From assembly GCA_910575405.1 (NCBI GenBank), contig CAJTER010000035.1:1-43526 (forward strand): 43,526 bases of DNA. Reading direction: 5' to 3'. The notes beneath the pieces are model-generated. The model saw only the letters and a list, made by a program, of their open reading frames with translations. It was not told where the DNA came from and ran no database searches. Made by a program: the position numbers and the translations under genes. This DNA comes from Clostridia bacterium (lineage in GTDB: Bacteria > Bacillota > Clostridia > Peptostreptococcales > Anaerovoracaceae). Position 1 is the stretch's first letter; each line of letters opens with the position of its first letter. Shown in pieces: positions 22,296 through 31,984 of this stretch.

Positions 22296-24910
22296 TGAAA
22301 GCTGACGCACAGACAAGTACCCATTTGCTCATGGCTGTTGCCGCTACTGTGATCAGCATAATGCTGATTCTGATTACACTGATCATGTCCTGGGAACTTT
22401 GGATGGTTCCTCTGACTGTCATTGGCAGCGGTCTCGTGTGGTGTCTTCATATCGGAAGAATCGGGTCACCAGCCCTTTATGAAAACTTGTGTGCCGCCGT
22501 GATGATGATTGAATTCTTTTTCTTTGGAGTTCACAGCGCTAGTCTTTTTGACATACCCATCGTCGCCTGCACCCTACTTCTTATTTTTTCCCTGCCAGAC
22601 AGAAGGCGGCTGTTATATATAACAGTCGCCATATATGTGTCAGAGCTGCTTTATCATGCTCTGTTTCTCCATACCATCACTTCGGGTATGGGGGCGGAGG
22701 CCATAATACGCCTGTGCCTTGGCGCGGCAGCAACGGCAGGGGCTTTAGAGCTTGCGAGATACCGGCTCAACAAAAGGCGAGAAGCTTCTAAAAGGCATCG
22801 GGACATCCTTGCGGAGCTGGAGGCTTCCGGTCGGCAGAACGCTGAATTTTTATCTAATGTATCGCATGAACTCCGGACGCCTATCAACATGGTTCTGGGA
22901 ATCAGCGAGGTGGCGCTGGGAAAGGATATCTCCCCTGAAATCCAGGAAGACATGTTGTCCATACAACTGGCAGGCAAGCGTTTATCCAGCCAGATTAACA
23001 ATATTCTCGATTATACGGAAAGTGTGGAAGGCACACTGACCGCGGCGGATGAAGAGTACATGATTACCTCTGTAATCAACGACGTAATTACCACAGTTGC
23101 AGTACAGAGCAACAAGCATCACCTGGAGCTGGTCTTTGATATTGATCCCAAAATACCATCGCTCCTAATCGGGGATGCGGAAAAAATTTCCCATGTGCTT
23201 AAAATTCTCCTGGAGAATTCCATCAAATTTACAGAAGAAGGCGGAGTCAACATCTGCGTCGGCTTTCGGGAAGAAAAGTACGGGATTAATCTGCTCATTG
23301 ATATTTATGACACTGGTATTGGTATGACATCTTCCCAGCTTACCCAGATCCATGATGATTTTTATCAGGCAGATTCCGGCAGCCGCCGGTTTGCAGGTGG
23401 ACTGGGCCTTGGGATTCCTATCGCGCGCGCCTTGCTTCATGCCATGGGAGGATTCATCTACTTTGAAAGTGAGGAGCACGAGGGTCTGGAGGCCCACATT
23501 GCAATTCCCCAGAAAGTTGCGAACAATACGCCGAGCATTGTAATTCCACATGTGGAACAGCTTTGCATTGCATGTTACTTTAAACCAGAACGGTATAGCT
23601 CCGATGAAGTAAGAAAATATTATGACAAAATGATTTTGCATCTGGTGAATGGTCTTGGCATTGAAGGGTATCAGGCCCATAATTTCGAAGGATTGTTAAA
23701 CCTAAAGTCCGAGCACAATCTTTCCCATATCTTTATTGCCCAAGCCGAATATATGGAAAATGTCTCTTACTACGAAGATCTGGCACGAGGCATCCGGGTC
23801 GTTATCATTGCAGACAGGACCTTTACCCTGAGAAAGGGCAGCCGGCTGCTCGTCATCCGAAAGCCTCTCTTTATGCTTTCCGTTGTAAATCTGCTGAACG
23901 GTGAAATGCAGAAAGACGATTCGGAGGCTGGACAAATTGCCGGTCACAGACCGTTTTCCTGTAAAGGAGTTCGGGTTCTGGCAGTTGATGATGAAGAGAT
24001 GAATCTGGTGGTGGCCAGAGGCATTCTGGGCAGCTATGGCATGCAGGTAGATACCTGCCTCAGCGGCAAAGAAGCAATCGAAAAGTGCAGTAATATGTCC
24101 TATGATCTTGTATTTCTGGATCATATGATGCCGGGTTTTGACGGTATGGAAACTCTGCGGCGTCTCCGCGAAATCGATAACGGAATTTACAAAGATCTGC
24201 CGATAATCGCACTGACCGCCAATACAGTCAGCGGCGCGAGAGAAATGTTCAAAAGCGAGGGCTTTACAGAATTTGTACCAAAACCAATTGAACGGACGAT
24301 TCTGGAACGAGTACTGCGCCGGGTACTGCCGGAGCACTGCATACAGTACGATCAGTACGAAGAACTGCCTGCCCTGGACAGCAGCCTTTCCGATAATGGA
24401 GAGCCCGCTGCCCCCCCTGCCTCTCAGGAGCTCCAGAGCGATTTCGTATCTTCAGAAACCTGCGCTGAGAACGAAAATCCAAAAGAGCCTCAGGCAGAAG
24501 AGGCGGCGCCCCATGCGCCGGAGGATGCAGAAGCTCCGCAGGAGGCTGCCTCTCTCTCCTATAATGTCCTTTCAGAAGCTGGCATTAATGTGGAGATGGG
24601 ACTGGATTACTGCTGCGGCGAAGAAGCATTTTACCGCGAAATGCTCCAGATGTTCTGCTCCCAGAGCAGTGAAAAAAAGCTGGAACTCATTTCCCTATAC
24701 AAAGCTGCAAATTGGGCCGACTACGCAGTTAAGATCCACGCGCTGAAGAGCACTTCGCTAACCATTGGGGCGGAAGCTCTTTCCAGCAAGGCCAAAGCGT
24801 TGGAGCAGGCCGGAAAGAAAGAGGACACAAAATACATCCACGAAAATCACCCTGCCCTGCTGCATATGTACGAGGAAATCTGTAGCAGCATTTCCCAGGC
24901 AGGTGCATGA
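22295..24910 (+). CDS. hybrid sensor histidine kinase with receiver and Hpt domains
   Basis: The 871-residue product has five to six membrane segments (residues 10-165) with almost no outside loop, then a helical linker. A HisKA domain follows with His191 in NVSHELRTPIN, and an HATPase domain with ENSIKF, DTGIGM and GGLGLGIP. Next is a receiver-like but degenerate stretch (400-545), then a true receiver with Asp609 in LVFLDHMMPG and PKP. An acidic Pro/Glu linker leads to an Hpt domain with His815 in KIHALKSTS. This gives a full phosphorelay in one chain. It is the BarA/EvgS type of layout. The signal is probably sensed in or near the membrane. Confidence 0.93.
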   Translation: MKADAQTSTHLLMAVAATVISIMLILITLIMSWELWMVPLTVIGSGLVWCLHIGRIGSPALYENLCAAVMMIEFFFFGVHSASLFDIPIVACTLLLIFSLPDRRRLLYITVAIYVSELLYHALFLHTITSGMGAEAIIRLCLGAAATAGALELARYRLNKRREASKRHRDILAELEASGRQNAEFLSNVSHELRTPINMVLGISEVALGKDISPEIQEDMLSIQLAGKRLSSQINNILDYTESVEGTLTAADEEYMITSVINDVITTVAVQSNKHHLELVFDIDPKIPSLLIGDAEKISHVLKILLENSIKFTEEGGVNICVGFREEKYGINLLIDIYDTGIGMTSSQLTQIHDDFYQADSGSRRFAGGLGLGIPIARALLHAMGGFIYFESEEHEGLEAHIAIPQKVANNTPSIVIPHVEQLCIACYFKPERYSSDEVRKYYDKMILHLVNGLGIEGYQAHNFEGLLNLKSEHNLSHIFIAQAEYMENVSYYEDLARGIRVVIIADRTFTLRKGSRLLVIRKPLFMLSVVNLLNGEMQKDDSEAGQIAGHRPFSCKGVRVLAVDDEEMNLVVARGILGSYGMQVDTCLSGKEAIEKCSNMSYDLVFLDHMMPGFDGMETLRRLREIDNGIYKDLPIIALTANTVSGAREMFKSEGFTEFVPKPIERTILERVLRRVLPEHCIQYDQYEELPALDSSLSDNGEPAAPPASQELQSDFVSSETCAENENPKEPQAEEAAPHAPEDAEAPQEAASLSYNVLSEAGINVEMGLDYCCGEEAFYREMLQMFCSQSSEKKLELISLYKAANWADYAVKIHALKSTSLTIGAEALSSKAKALEQAGKKEDTKYIHENHPALLHMYEEICSSISQAGA

Positions 24911-24980
24911 TAGATTTGCGGTACCTTCTGCAAATATTCATATTTCAAAATACCCATATTGGGGAAGGAGGGACTTTAAC

Positions 24981-27692
24981 GTGTACAAAATGGTGTACAG
25001 AAAATGGGTTGAAATCATCTTTGATCACAAAACCAGTCTGCGGGAGCGCATGTTTCGCGTAGTTACGGCTATCGCCATGATTGCCCTGACTTTTATACTA
25101 TTGATAGGGCTGCATATTTCCAATATATTCCTTTTAATAGCAGGCCTCATCTATATGTCTGTAGTTGTGAAAATCACGATTCAAAGACAGTGTATCAATG
25201 CCGGAGCCACACTTATTGTCATACTGCTGCTCCTGATTTTTCCCCTCAGCTTTTTCACCCCAGGCGGAATTTACGGTGGAGCATCCGAGTGGTTTGTAAT
25301 CTGCTTTATCTACATCAGCATTACCCTGAAGGGAAAGCGTATGCCCGTATTTTTCCTGATTTGCGCAGCAGAAACACTGCTCTGCTATTACATCGCTTAT
25401 CATTATCCGGGATATATGGTGTCGTCTACATACGATCATTCCTATTTTGATTCCGCCAATGCCGTCATTCTAGCAGGAGTGATGACTAGTGTGCTGCTTT
25501 TATTCCAGAACCGTCTTTATGAAGAAGAAAGCAAGATTTCCGAGGAACAAAAAAAAGAAATTGAGGAGCTGAACCGGGCGGAAAACAATTTTTTCTCCAG
25601 CATGAGCCACGAAATCCGCACGCCTATCAATACCATAATTGGATTAAATGAGATGATTCTGAGGGGGGATATTCCTACCGATATTGCGGAAAATGCCCGA
25701 AATATTCAAGGCGCCAGTAAAATGCTCCTCTCTCTTATCAACGACATTCTGGACTTATCCAAGATCAAGTCCGGCAAAATGGAAATTGTAAATGTCTCCT
25801 ATGAAACGGGAGAGCTTTTTTCGGAAATCGTAAATATGATCTGGATTAAGGCAAAGGAAAAAGGCCTGGAGTTCCGGCTCCATATTGATCCTTCCATCCC
25901 AAGCATGCTATGCGGGGACGAAGTACGCATCAAGCAGGTCCTGATTAACCTGCTGAATAATGCGGTAAAATACACCAGCGAAGGTTCTGTTACGCTGTCC
26001 GTCCGCTGCGAACATCTGACCCTCAACCGGGTACGGGTCTGCTATTCTGTAGAAGATACAGGGCTAGGGGTAAAAAAGGAAAACATCCCTCACCTATTCA
26101 ATGCCTTCAAGCGAGTAGATGAAAAGAAGAATCGCCACATCGAAGGCACGGGACTGGGTCTCAACATTGTCCAACAACTGGTAGAACTAATGGATGGTGA
26201 AATCAGTGTTAACAGCGTTTATACGAAAGGCTCTACCTTCCTTGTCACTTTGGAACAGGACATTGTTGACGATACAGAGATTGGTACCTTTACACTGGCT
26301 TCCCGCGCCAAAGTCCATGACATGGAACAGTACAGACAGAGCTTTGAATCGCCCAAAGCCCATCTACTCATTGTAGATGATAATGATATGAATCTGATGG
26401 TTGCTCGCAAGCTGCTTTCTGATACAAAAATTCAGATAGATACTGCATCAAGCGGCATCGAATGCCTGAAGATGACACAGCGCCAGCATTATGACGGTAT
26501 TCTGATGGATCACCTGATGCCGGAAATGGATGGGATCAAATGTCTCCACGCACTGCGCTCCCAGCCTGGAGGGTTGTGCCAGGATGTACCGGTCATCGCA
26601 TTGACTGCAAATGCCGGGAGTGATAACCAGTTGCTCTACCGAAAGGAAGGATTCAGCGGTTATCTCGCTAAGCCCGTCAGCGGCGCACTTCTTGAAGCTG
26701 CTGTACTGAGCATTCTGCCAAAGGAACTGGTGACACTGACAGAAGAGGACAACTCCTCTGAAATTGGAAAGGATATCCTGCTCTTTGAGCAGACCCAGAG
26801 AATGTCCGTCATGGTTACAGCAGACAGCGTATGCGACCTGCCCCAATCCCTTAAAGAAGAGTTCAATATTTCCATATGCCCTTATTATATCTGCACGGAT
26901 CAGGGCCGGTTCCTGGATGAGGTGGAGCTGAAGTCAGACGAATTACTTGCGCACATAGCGGAAGGGAAAAATGGTGTTTCACAGCCGCCTGAGGTGGAGG
27001 ATTATGAAAAATTCTTTGCAGAAAAACTAACTGAAGCTCAGAATGTAATCCATATCACAATGGCAAAGCACGTCAGCGAGGGATACAATAACGCCGTTGA
27101 TGCGGCAAAATCCTTTGAAAATGTCACGGTGATTGACTCCGGGCATCTTTCTAGCAGCATGGGCCTAGTGGTACTATATGCTGCCTCTATGGCAGAAAAC
27201 CATGCCACAAAAGATGAAATCGTCAAAGCTGTGGAAAAACTGAAACACTATATTTCCTCTGCCTTTATTATTGACCGTACCCATATGATGTGCCGCTCAG
27301 GAAAAATATCCAAAAGAGTGCAGATCCTTTGTGATGCGCTTCTGCTGCACCCTATCATTGTACTGCGCAAAAGCCGGATGGTAGTCGGCAGCATGGCAAT
27401 CGGCAATTTTACACATGTAACGAAGCGCTATGTTCGTAGAATGCTCATGAATGCAGGCAACATTGACCGGCGCGTTCTGTTTATTACATACTCAGGACTA
27501 AATAGTCAGCGTCTCCGGTACATTCAGAATCTGGTCCAACAGTATTGTCCTTTCGAACGAATATACCTGCAGAAAGCATCCCCTGCCATCTCCAGCAACT
27601 GCGGCCCAGGCTCCTTTGGCTTGTTGTTTATGAAAAAAAATGAAGCTTCCATTTCCTTTTCTCAAATGTCAAAACCAGACACATCGAACTGA
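24981..27692 (+). CDS. hybrid histidine kinase-receiver fused to a DegV domain
   Basis: The start is GTG, nine bases after GAAGGAGGG; the open frame upstream overlaps the preceding gene. The 903-residue product has six membrane segments (25-190), then a HisKA domain with His210 in MSHEIRTPIN. An HATPase domain (LLNNAVKY, EDTGLGV, GTGLGLNI) and a receiver with Asp510 in GILMDHLMPEMDG follow. From about residue 608 a complete DegV/EDD fold follows: MVTADSVCDLPQSLKEEFNI, VSQPPEVEDYEKFF, VIDSGHLSSSMGLVV, MCRSGKISKR, NCGPGSFGLLF. DegV proteins bind fatty acids (FakB-like). The fusion suggests that lipid binding and phosphorelay are coupled. Confidence 0.9.
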   Translation: MYKMVYRKWVEIIFDHKTSLRERMFRVVTAIAMIALTFILLIGLHISNIFLLIAGLIYMSVVVKITIQRQCINAGATLIVILLLLIFPLSFFTPGGIYGGASEWFVICFIYISITLKGKRMPVFFLICAAETLLCYYIAYHYPGYMVSSTYDHSYFDSANAVILAGVMTSVLLLFQNRLYEEESKISEEQKKEIEELNRAENNFFSSMSHEIRTPINTIIGLNEMILRGDIPTDIAENARNIQGASKMLLSLINDILDLSKIKSGKMEIVNVSYETGELFSEIVNMIWIKAKEKGLEFRLHIDPSIPSMLCGDEVRIKQVLINLLNNAVKYTSEGSVTLSVRCEHLTLNRVRVCYSVEDTGLGVKKENIPHLFNAFKRVDEKKNRHIEGTGLGLNIVQQLVELMDGEISVNSVYTKGSTFLVTLEQDIVDDTEIGTFTLASRAKVHDMEQYRQSFESPKAHLLIVDDNDMNLMVARKLLSDTKIQIDTASSGIECLKMTQRQHYDGILMDHLMPEMDGIKCLHALRSQPGGLCQDVPVIALTANAGSDNQLLYRKEGFSGYLAKPVSGALLEAAVLSILPKELVTLTEEDNSSEIGKDILLFEQTQRMSVMVTADSVCDLPQSLKEEFNISICPYYICTDQGRFLDEVELKSDELLAHIAEGKNGVSQPPEVEDYEKFFAEKLTEAQNVIHITMAKHVSEGYNNAVDAAKSFENVTVIDSGHLSSSMGLVVLYAASMAENHATKDEIVKAVEKLKHYISSAFIIDRTHMMCRSGKISKRVQILCDALLLHPIIVLRKSRMVVGSMAIGNFTHVTKRYVRRMLMNAGNIDRRVLFITYSGLNSQRLRYIQNLVQQYCPFERIYLQKASPAISSNCGPGSFGLLFMKKNEASISFSQMSKPDTSN

Positions 27693-27720
27693 GATAGCTT
27701 TCATTCCATCTAGATAAAAG

Positions 27721-27766
27721 AATCCCTCAGCTGTACGGTAATGCGGCTGAGGGATTTCTTCTTTTT
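27721..27766 (+). terminator. terminator of the signalling operon
   Basis: AATCCCTCAGC (27721-27731) pairs with GCTGAGGGATT (27746-27756), followed by TCTTCTTTTT. The 11-bp stem ends the receiver-kinase-kinase operon. Confidence 0.85.
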
Positions 27767-27828
27767 GCAGTAGCAAACAAAAATAATACGTGAACAATTG
27801 ATTTCCTCAGACGGAACCGCCTCTTTTC

Positions 27829-27857
27829 TTGTCTTTCCGCCCTAAAAATGCTATACT
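27829..27857 (+). promoter_or_regulatory. promoter of purB-purA-alr
   Basis: TTGTCT (27829-27834) and TATACT (27852-27857) are 17 bases apart, about 60 bases before purB. I see no purine riboswitch between it and the gene. Confidence 0.6.
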
Positions 27858-27916
27858 ATAATCGTTATTTTACCGACACTTATACCAGACTACTACCAGT
27901 AAAGGAGATTTAATAT

Positions 27917-29344
27917 ATGAAGAATTACAACAGCCCTTTATCCGAACGATACCCCAGCCGGAAAATGAAGTACCTTTTCTCACCGGAAATGAAATTCAAA
28001 ACCTGGCGAAAGCTCTGGATCGCCCTTGCTGAGGCGGAAAAGGAGTTGGGGCTCGATATCACCCAAGAGCAGATCGACGAGCTGAAAGCCAGCGCAGATA
28101 ACATCAACTACGATGTTGCAAAGGAGCGAGAAGCCATTGTCCGCCACGACGTCATGTCCCATGTTTACGCTTACGGCGTTCAGTGCCCCAAGGCAAAAGG
28201 CATCATTCATCTGGGCGCTACCTCCTGTTATGTGGGTGACAATACGGATCTCATCATCATGACCGAAGGACTCCGACTGATCCGCGAAAAACTCATCAAC
28301 ATCATTTCCCAGCTTTCCGGCTTCGCTGATAAATACAAAGCCCTGCCTAGCTTAGGCTTTACCCACTTCCAGCCCGCTCAGCCAACGACAGTGGGAAAGC
28401 GCGCGACTCTCTGGATTCAGGACCTGCTGATGGACTTGGAGGATGTGGAACACCTGCTGGGCACATTGAAGTTGCTGGGTTCAAAGGGAACTACCGGCAC
28501 CCAGGCAAGCTTTCTTGAGCTCTTTGACGGGGATCGGGAAAAGGTAAAAAAACTAGATGTCCTGATTGCGGAAAAGATGGGATACAGCAGCTGCTATGCT
28601 GTATCAGGCCAGACTTATTCCAGAAAAGTAGACAGCCGGGTGCTGAATGTCCTCTCGGGAATTGCCCAGAGCGCTCACAAATTTTCCAATGATATTCGCC
28701 TCCTGCAGCATCTCAAGGAAGTAGAAGAGCCTTTTGAAAAGAATCAGATCGGCTCCTCTGCCATGGCCTATAAGCGCAATCCTATGAGAAGTGAACGTAT
28801 CGCGGCCCTGGCAAATTACGTCATGTCCGATGCCATGAACCCGGCTCTGACTGCCGCCACCCAGTGGTTTGAACGGACCTTGGATGACTCGGCCAACAAG
28901 CGTATCAGCATGTCGGAAGGGTTCCTTGCAGTAGACGGCATTCTGGAGCTTTATCTCAATGTGGCTTCCGGCCTGGTGGTTTATCCCAAAGTCATCGAAG
29001 CCCGCCTCATGAGTGAGCTGCCTTTCATGGCAACGGAAAATATCCTCATGGATGCGGTAAAGGCAGGGGGAGACCGGCAGGAGCTGCATGAAAAAATTCG
29101 CGAACATTCCATGGCTGCTGGAAAGCGTGTAAAGGAAGAAGGCCTGGATAACGATCTGCTGGATCGGATTGCAGGTGATCCGGCATTCAATATGACAAAG
29201 GAGCAGCTCACAGGGCTCATGAAGCCAGAAAACTTCGTAGGCTGCGCTCCGGCCCAGACATCTGAATTCCTGCAGCAGATGGTGACCCCTGTCCTTGATG
29301 CAAATAAAGAAGTCCTCGGCATTACGGCTGAGATCAACGTGTAA
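27917..29344 (+). CDS. purB: adenylosuccinate lyase
   Basis: The 475-residue product has the fumarase/aspartase superfamily signature GSSAMAYKRNPMRSE near residue 280 and the His-containing TSCYVGDN and THFQPAQPTTVGKR blocks. It splits adenylosuccinate to AMP and SAICAR to AICAR, both releasing fumarate. GTAAAGGAG precedes the ATG. purA follows 11 bases later, so the two last steps to AMP are encoded together. Confidence 0.96.
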   Translation: MKNYNSPLSERYPSRKMKYLFSPEMKFKTWRKLWIALAEAEKELGLDITQEQIDELKASADNINYDVAKEREAIVRHDVMSHVYAYGVQCPKAKGIIHLGATSCYVGDNTDLIIMTEGLRLIREKLINIISQLSGFADKYKALPSLGFTHFQPAQPTTVGKRATLWIQDLLMDLEDVEHLLGTLKLLGSKGTTGTQASFLELFDGDREKVKKLDVLIAEKMGYSSCYAVSGQTYSRKVDSRVLNVLSGIAQSAHKFSNDIRLLQHLKEVEEPFEKNQIGSSAMAYKRNPMRSERIAALANYVMSDAMNPALTAATQWFERTLDDSANKRISMSEGFLAVDGILELYLNVASGLVVYPKVIEARLMSELPFMATENILMDAVKAGGDRQELHEKIREHSMAAGKRVKEEGLDNDLLDRIAGDPAFNMTKEQLTGLMKPENFVGCAPAQTSEFLQQMVTPVLDANKEVLGITAEINV

Positions 29345-29355
29345 AGGAGTATATT

Positions 29356-30645
29356 ATGGTAAAAGCGATTGTTGGCGCCAATTGGGGCGACGAAGGAAAA
29401 GGAAAGATCACAGATATGCTTTCCCAGGAATCGGACATTATCGTCCGCTTTCAGGGCGGAAGCAATGCGGGACATACGATTGTAAACGACTACGGAAAAT
29501 TTGCGCTCCACATGCTGCCATCCGGTGTTTTTTACAACCATACCACCTCGGTTTTGGGAAACGGTGTTGCCCTGAATATCCCCTATCTGTTTAATGAAAT
29601 TAAGGCCATTACGGATCAAGGTGTTCCGGCGCCAAAGGTGCTGGTTTCTGACCGGGCGCAGGTTCTGATGCCTTACCACATTTTATTCGATCAGTATGAA
29701 GAAGAGCGGCTTGGTGGAAAATCCTTTGGTTCCACCAAATCGGGAATCGCGCCCTGCTATTCGGATAAGTATGCAAAGATCGGTTTTCAGGTTCACGAGC
29801 TCTTTATGGAGGAGACCGCTCTGTGGGAAAAGCTGGAAGCTGTATGCCAGCAGAAAAATATAATTCTTGAGCATTTATACCACAAGCCGGCCTTGGACAC
29901 GGATGCCCTTTTTAAAGAATTGCTGGAATACCGGGAAATGATTCGGCCCTATATGTGCAATATTTCTTCATATTTATACGAAGCCATTAAATCAGGGAAA
30001 AACATTCTTCTGGAAGGCCAGCTGGGCGCGCTGAAAGATACGGATCACGGAATTTACCCCATGGTTACTTCCTCTTCCACTCTGGCAGGCTTTGGTGCGG
30101 TCGGCGCTGGCATCCCGCCTTATGAAATTACGGACGTTATCACGGTTGTAAAAGCCTATTCCAGTGCAGTAGGCGCAGGCGCTTTTGTCAGCGAACTCTT
30201 TGGAGAGGAAGCGGACGAACTGAGAAGACGCGGCGGAGACGGCGGCGAATTCGGCGCTACCACCGGGCGTCCCAGAAGAGTCGGCTGGTTTGACGTTGTG
30301 GCTACCCGCTACGGCTGCCGCCTGCAGGGGGCAACGGAAATCGCTCTGACCGTGCTGGATCCGCTGGGCTATCTGGATGAAATCCCAATCTGCACAAGCT
30401 ATGAAATCGATGGCAAAGTGACAAAGGACTTCCCCCACACAACGGATCTGGAACGAGCAAAGCCAATTCTGAAAAAGCTTCCCGGCTGGAAATGCGATAT
30501 CCGGGGAATCCACGAATTCGACCAGCTGCCGGCGGAATGCCAGAATTATATAAATGAAATTGAACAGGAAATCGGCTTTCCCATCACTTACGTTTCCAAT
30601 GGCCCGGGAAGAGACGATATCATCAGGCGGACGCCGCAGCTGTAA
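29356..30645 (+). CDS. purA: adenylosuccinate synthetase
   Basis: The 429-residue product begins with the catalytic loop GANWGDEGKGKITDML and has GGSNAGHTIV, the GTP-binding segments and the C-terminal FPHTTDLERAKPILKKLPGW. It joins IMP and aspartate using GTP. The length is usual. TAAAGGAG precedes the ATG, and the gene lies between purB and alr on one strand with no terminator between. Confidence 0.96.
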   Translation: MVKAIVGANWGDEGKGKITDMLSQESDIIVRFQGGSNAGHTIVNDYGKFALHMLPSGVFYNHTTSVLGNGVALNIPYLFNEIKAITDQGVPAPKVLVSDRAQVLMPYHILFDQYEEERLGGKSFGSTKSGIAPCYSDKYAKIGFQVHELFMEETALWEKLEAVCQQKNIILEHLYHKPALDTDALFKELLEYREMIRPYMCNISSYLYEAIKSGKNILLEGQLGALKDTDHGIYPMVTSSSTLAGFGAVGAGIPPYEITDVITVVKAYSSAVGAGAFVSELFGEEADELRRRGGDGGEFGATTGRPRRVGWFDVVATRYGCRLQGATEIALTVLDPLGYLDEIPICTSYEIDGKVTKDFPHTTDLERAKPILKKLPGWKCDIRGIHEFDQLPAECQNYINEIEQEIGFPITYVSNGPGRDDIIRRTPQL

Positions 30646-30692
30646 AAAGCCAGGATAAATAGTAATGATTTGATTTTAGGAGATTTGAAAAA

Positions 30693-31832
30693 ATGTATAA
30701 AGACGCAATCAGGCCTGCGTGGGCCGAAATTAACTTGTCCAACCTGGACTACAATATCAAAAATATCCGCAGGAAAGTCGGTGAGGATCGGGAAATCATC
30801 GGCGTCATCAAGGCGGACGGATACGGCCACGGAAGCGTGGAGGTGGCAGAAGTTCTTCGGAAAAACGGAGTAAAAACCTTTGCCGTGGCCGCCCTTTCCG
30901 AAGTCGTAAAGCTCCGTGAAAACAGCGTAAAAGAAGAAATCATCATGTTGGGTCTGACGCCGGATCTGTATGCGGACACCATCGTGCAGTATGACATTAC
31001 GCCAGTAGTGTGCAGTCTCGCCAATGCCTCGGCCATTTCCAGGGCTGCGGAAAAAGCCGGAAAGACCGTCTCCGGCCTGGTTGCCATTGACACTGGCATG
31101 GGCAGAATCGGCTATCTTCCCGATGATCCGAAGGCGCTCGAAGAGATTAAAAACATGGAGACCCTTCCCGGATTTAAAATCAAGGGGCTCTTTTCCCACT
31201 TTGCAACTGCCGATGCTGCTGACAAAACCTATGCCAAGGAGCAGGAACGGCGCTACAATGCCTTCTGCGAAAAGGCAGAGGCAGCCGGAATCCAGGTTCC
31301 CATGAAAACCTTTGCCAACAGCGCGGCCATTATGGAGATCCCCTCCGTCCACTTTGACGCAGTCCGCCCGGGCATCATCCTCTACGGCTGCTACCCCAGT
31401 GCGGAAGTCGATAAAAACCAGCTTTCCCTCAAACCGGTCATGTCTGTCAAGGCAAACATCGTACACCTAAAAAAAATTGCCAAAGGGGAAACTGTCAGCT
31501 ATGGCAGAAAATACACCGCTCCCCGTGAAAGTCTCATCGCCACCCTGGCCTTAGGCTATGCGGACGGCTACCCAAGACCCTACTCAGCTGTGGGCAAGGT
31601 AATCGTAAACGGCTGCACGGCGCCTATTGCGGGAAACATCTGCATGGATCAGTGCATGATCGATGTTACGGACGTTCCCGATGTAAAGCTGGGTGATGAA
31701 GTCATCATCATGGGCTCCGACGGAACCCACACCATCCTAGCGGATGACATTGGCGATGCCACGGGAACCATCAATTATGAAATCGTCTGTGCCTTTGGCC
31801 AGCGGCTGCCCAAGGTCTATATCACAGAATAG
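30693..31832 (+). CDS. alr: alanine racemase
   Basis: The 379-residue product has the PLP lysine (Lys40) in GVIKADGYGHG and the second catalytic residue Tyr in LALGYADGYPRPYS. It also has the conserved AGNICMDQCMIDVTD block in the C-terminal beta domain. It makes D-alanine for peptidoglycan; in spore formers it also tempers alanine germination. TTAGGAG precedes the ATG. Its position after purA suggests cotranscription, though no metabolic link is evident. Confidence 0.95.
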   Translation: MYKDAIRPAWAEINLSNLDYNIKNIRRKVGEDREIIGVIKADGYGHGSVEVAEVLRKNGVKTFAVAALSEVVKLRENSVKEEIIMLGLTPDLYADTIVQYDITPVVCSLANASAISRAAEKAGKTVSGLVAIDTGMGRIGYLPDDPKALEEIKNMETLPGFKIKGLFSHFATADAADKTYAKEQERRYNAFCEKAEAAGIQVPMKTFANSAAIMEIPSVHFDAVRPGIILYGCYPSAEVDKNQLSLKPVMSVKANIVHLKKIAKGETVSYGRKYTAPRESLIATLALGYADGYPRPYSAVGKVIVNGCTAPIAGNICMDQCMIDVTDVPDVKLGDEVIIMGSDGTHTILADDIGDATGTINYEIVCAFGQRLPKVYITE

Positions 31833-31984
31833 CCGAATATCCAATATGCAAGTGCTACAATGCAGGATCCAAACGAACGCAGCAAATGATACAAGCATAT
31901 CCGATTTCCTGCGCTGTCAAAAAAATTATTAAAAAAAAATTAAACTTTTTTTAACTTCTTCATAATTCCATCACATAAATTGGA

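Noticed and set aside
30588-31466. A 292-codon minus-strand frame
   Set aside because: It is opposite alr, which has all catalytic residues and a ribosome site.
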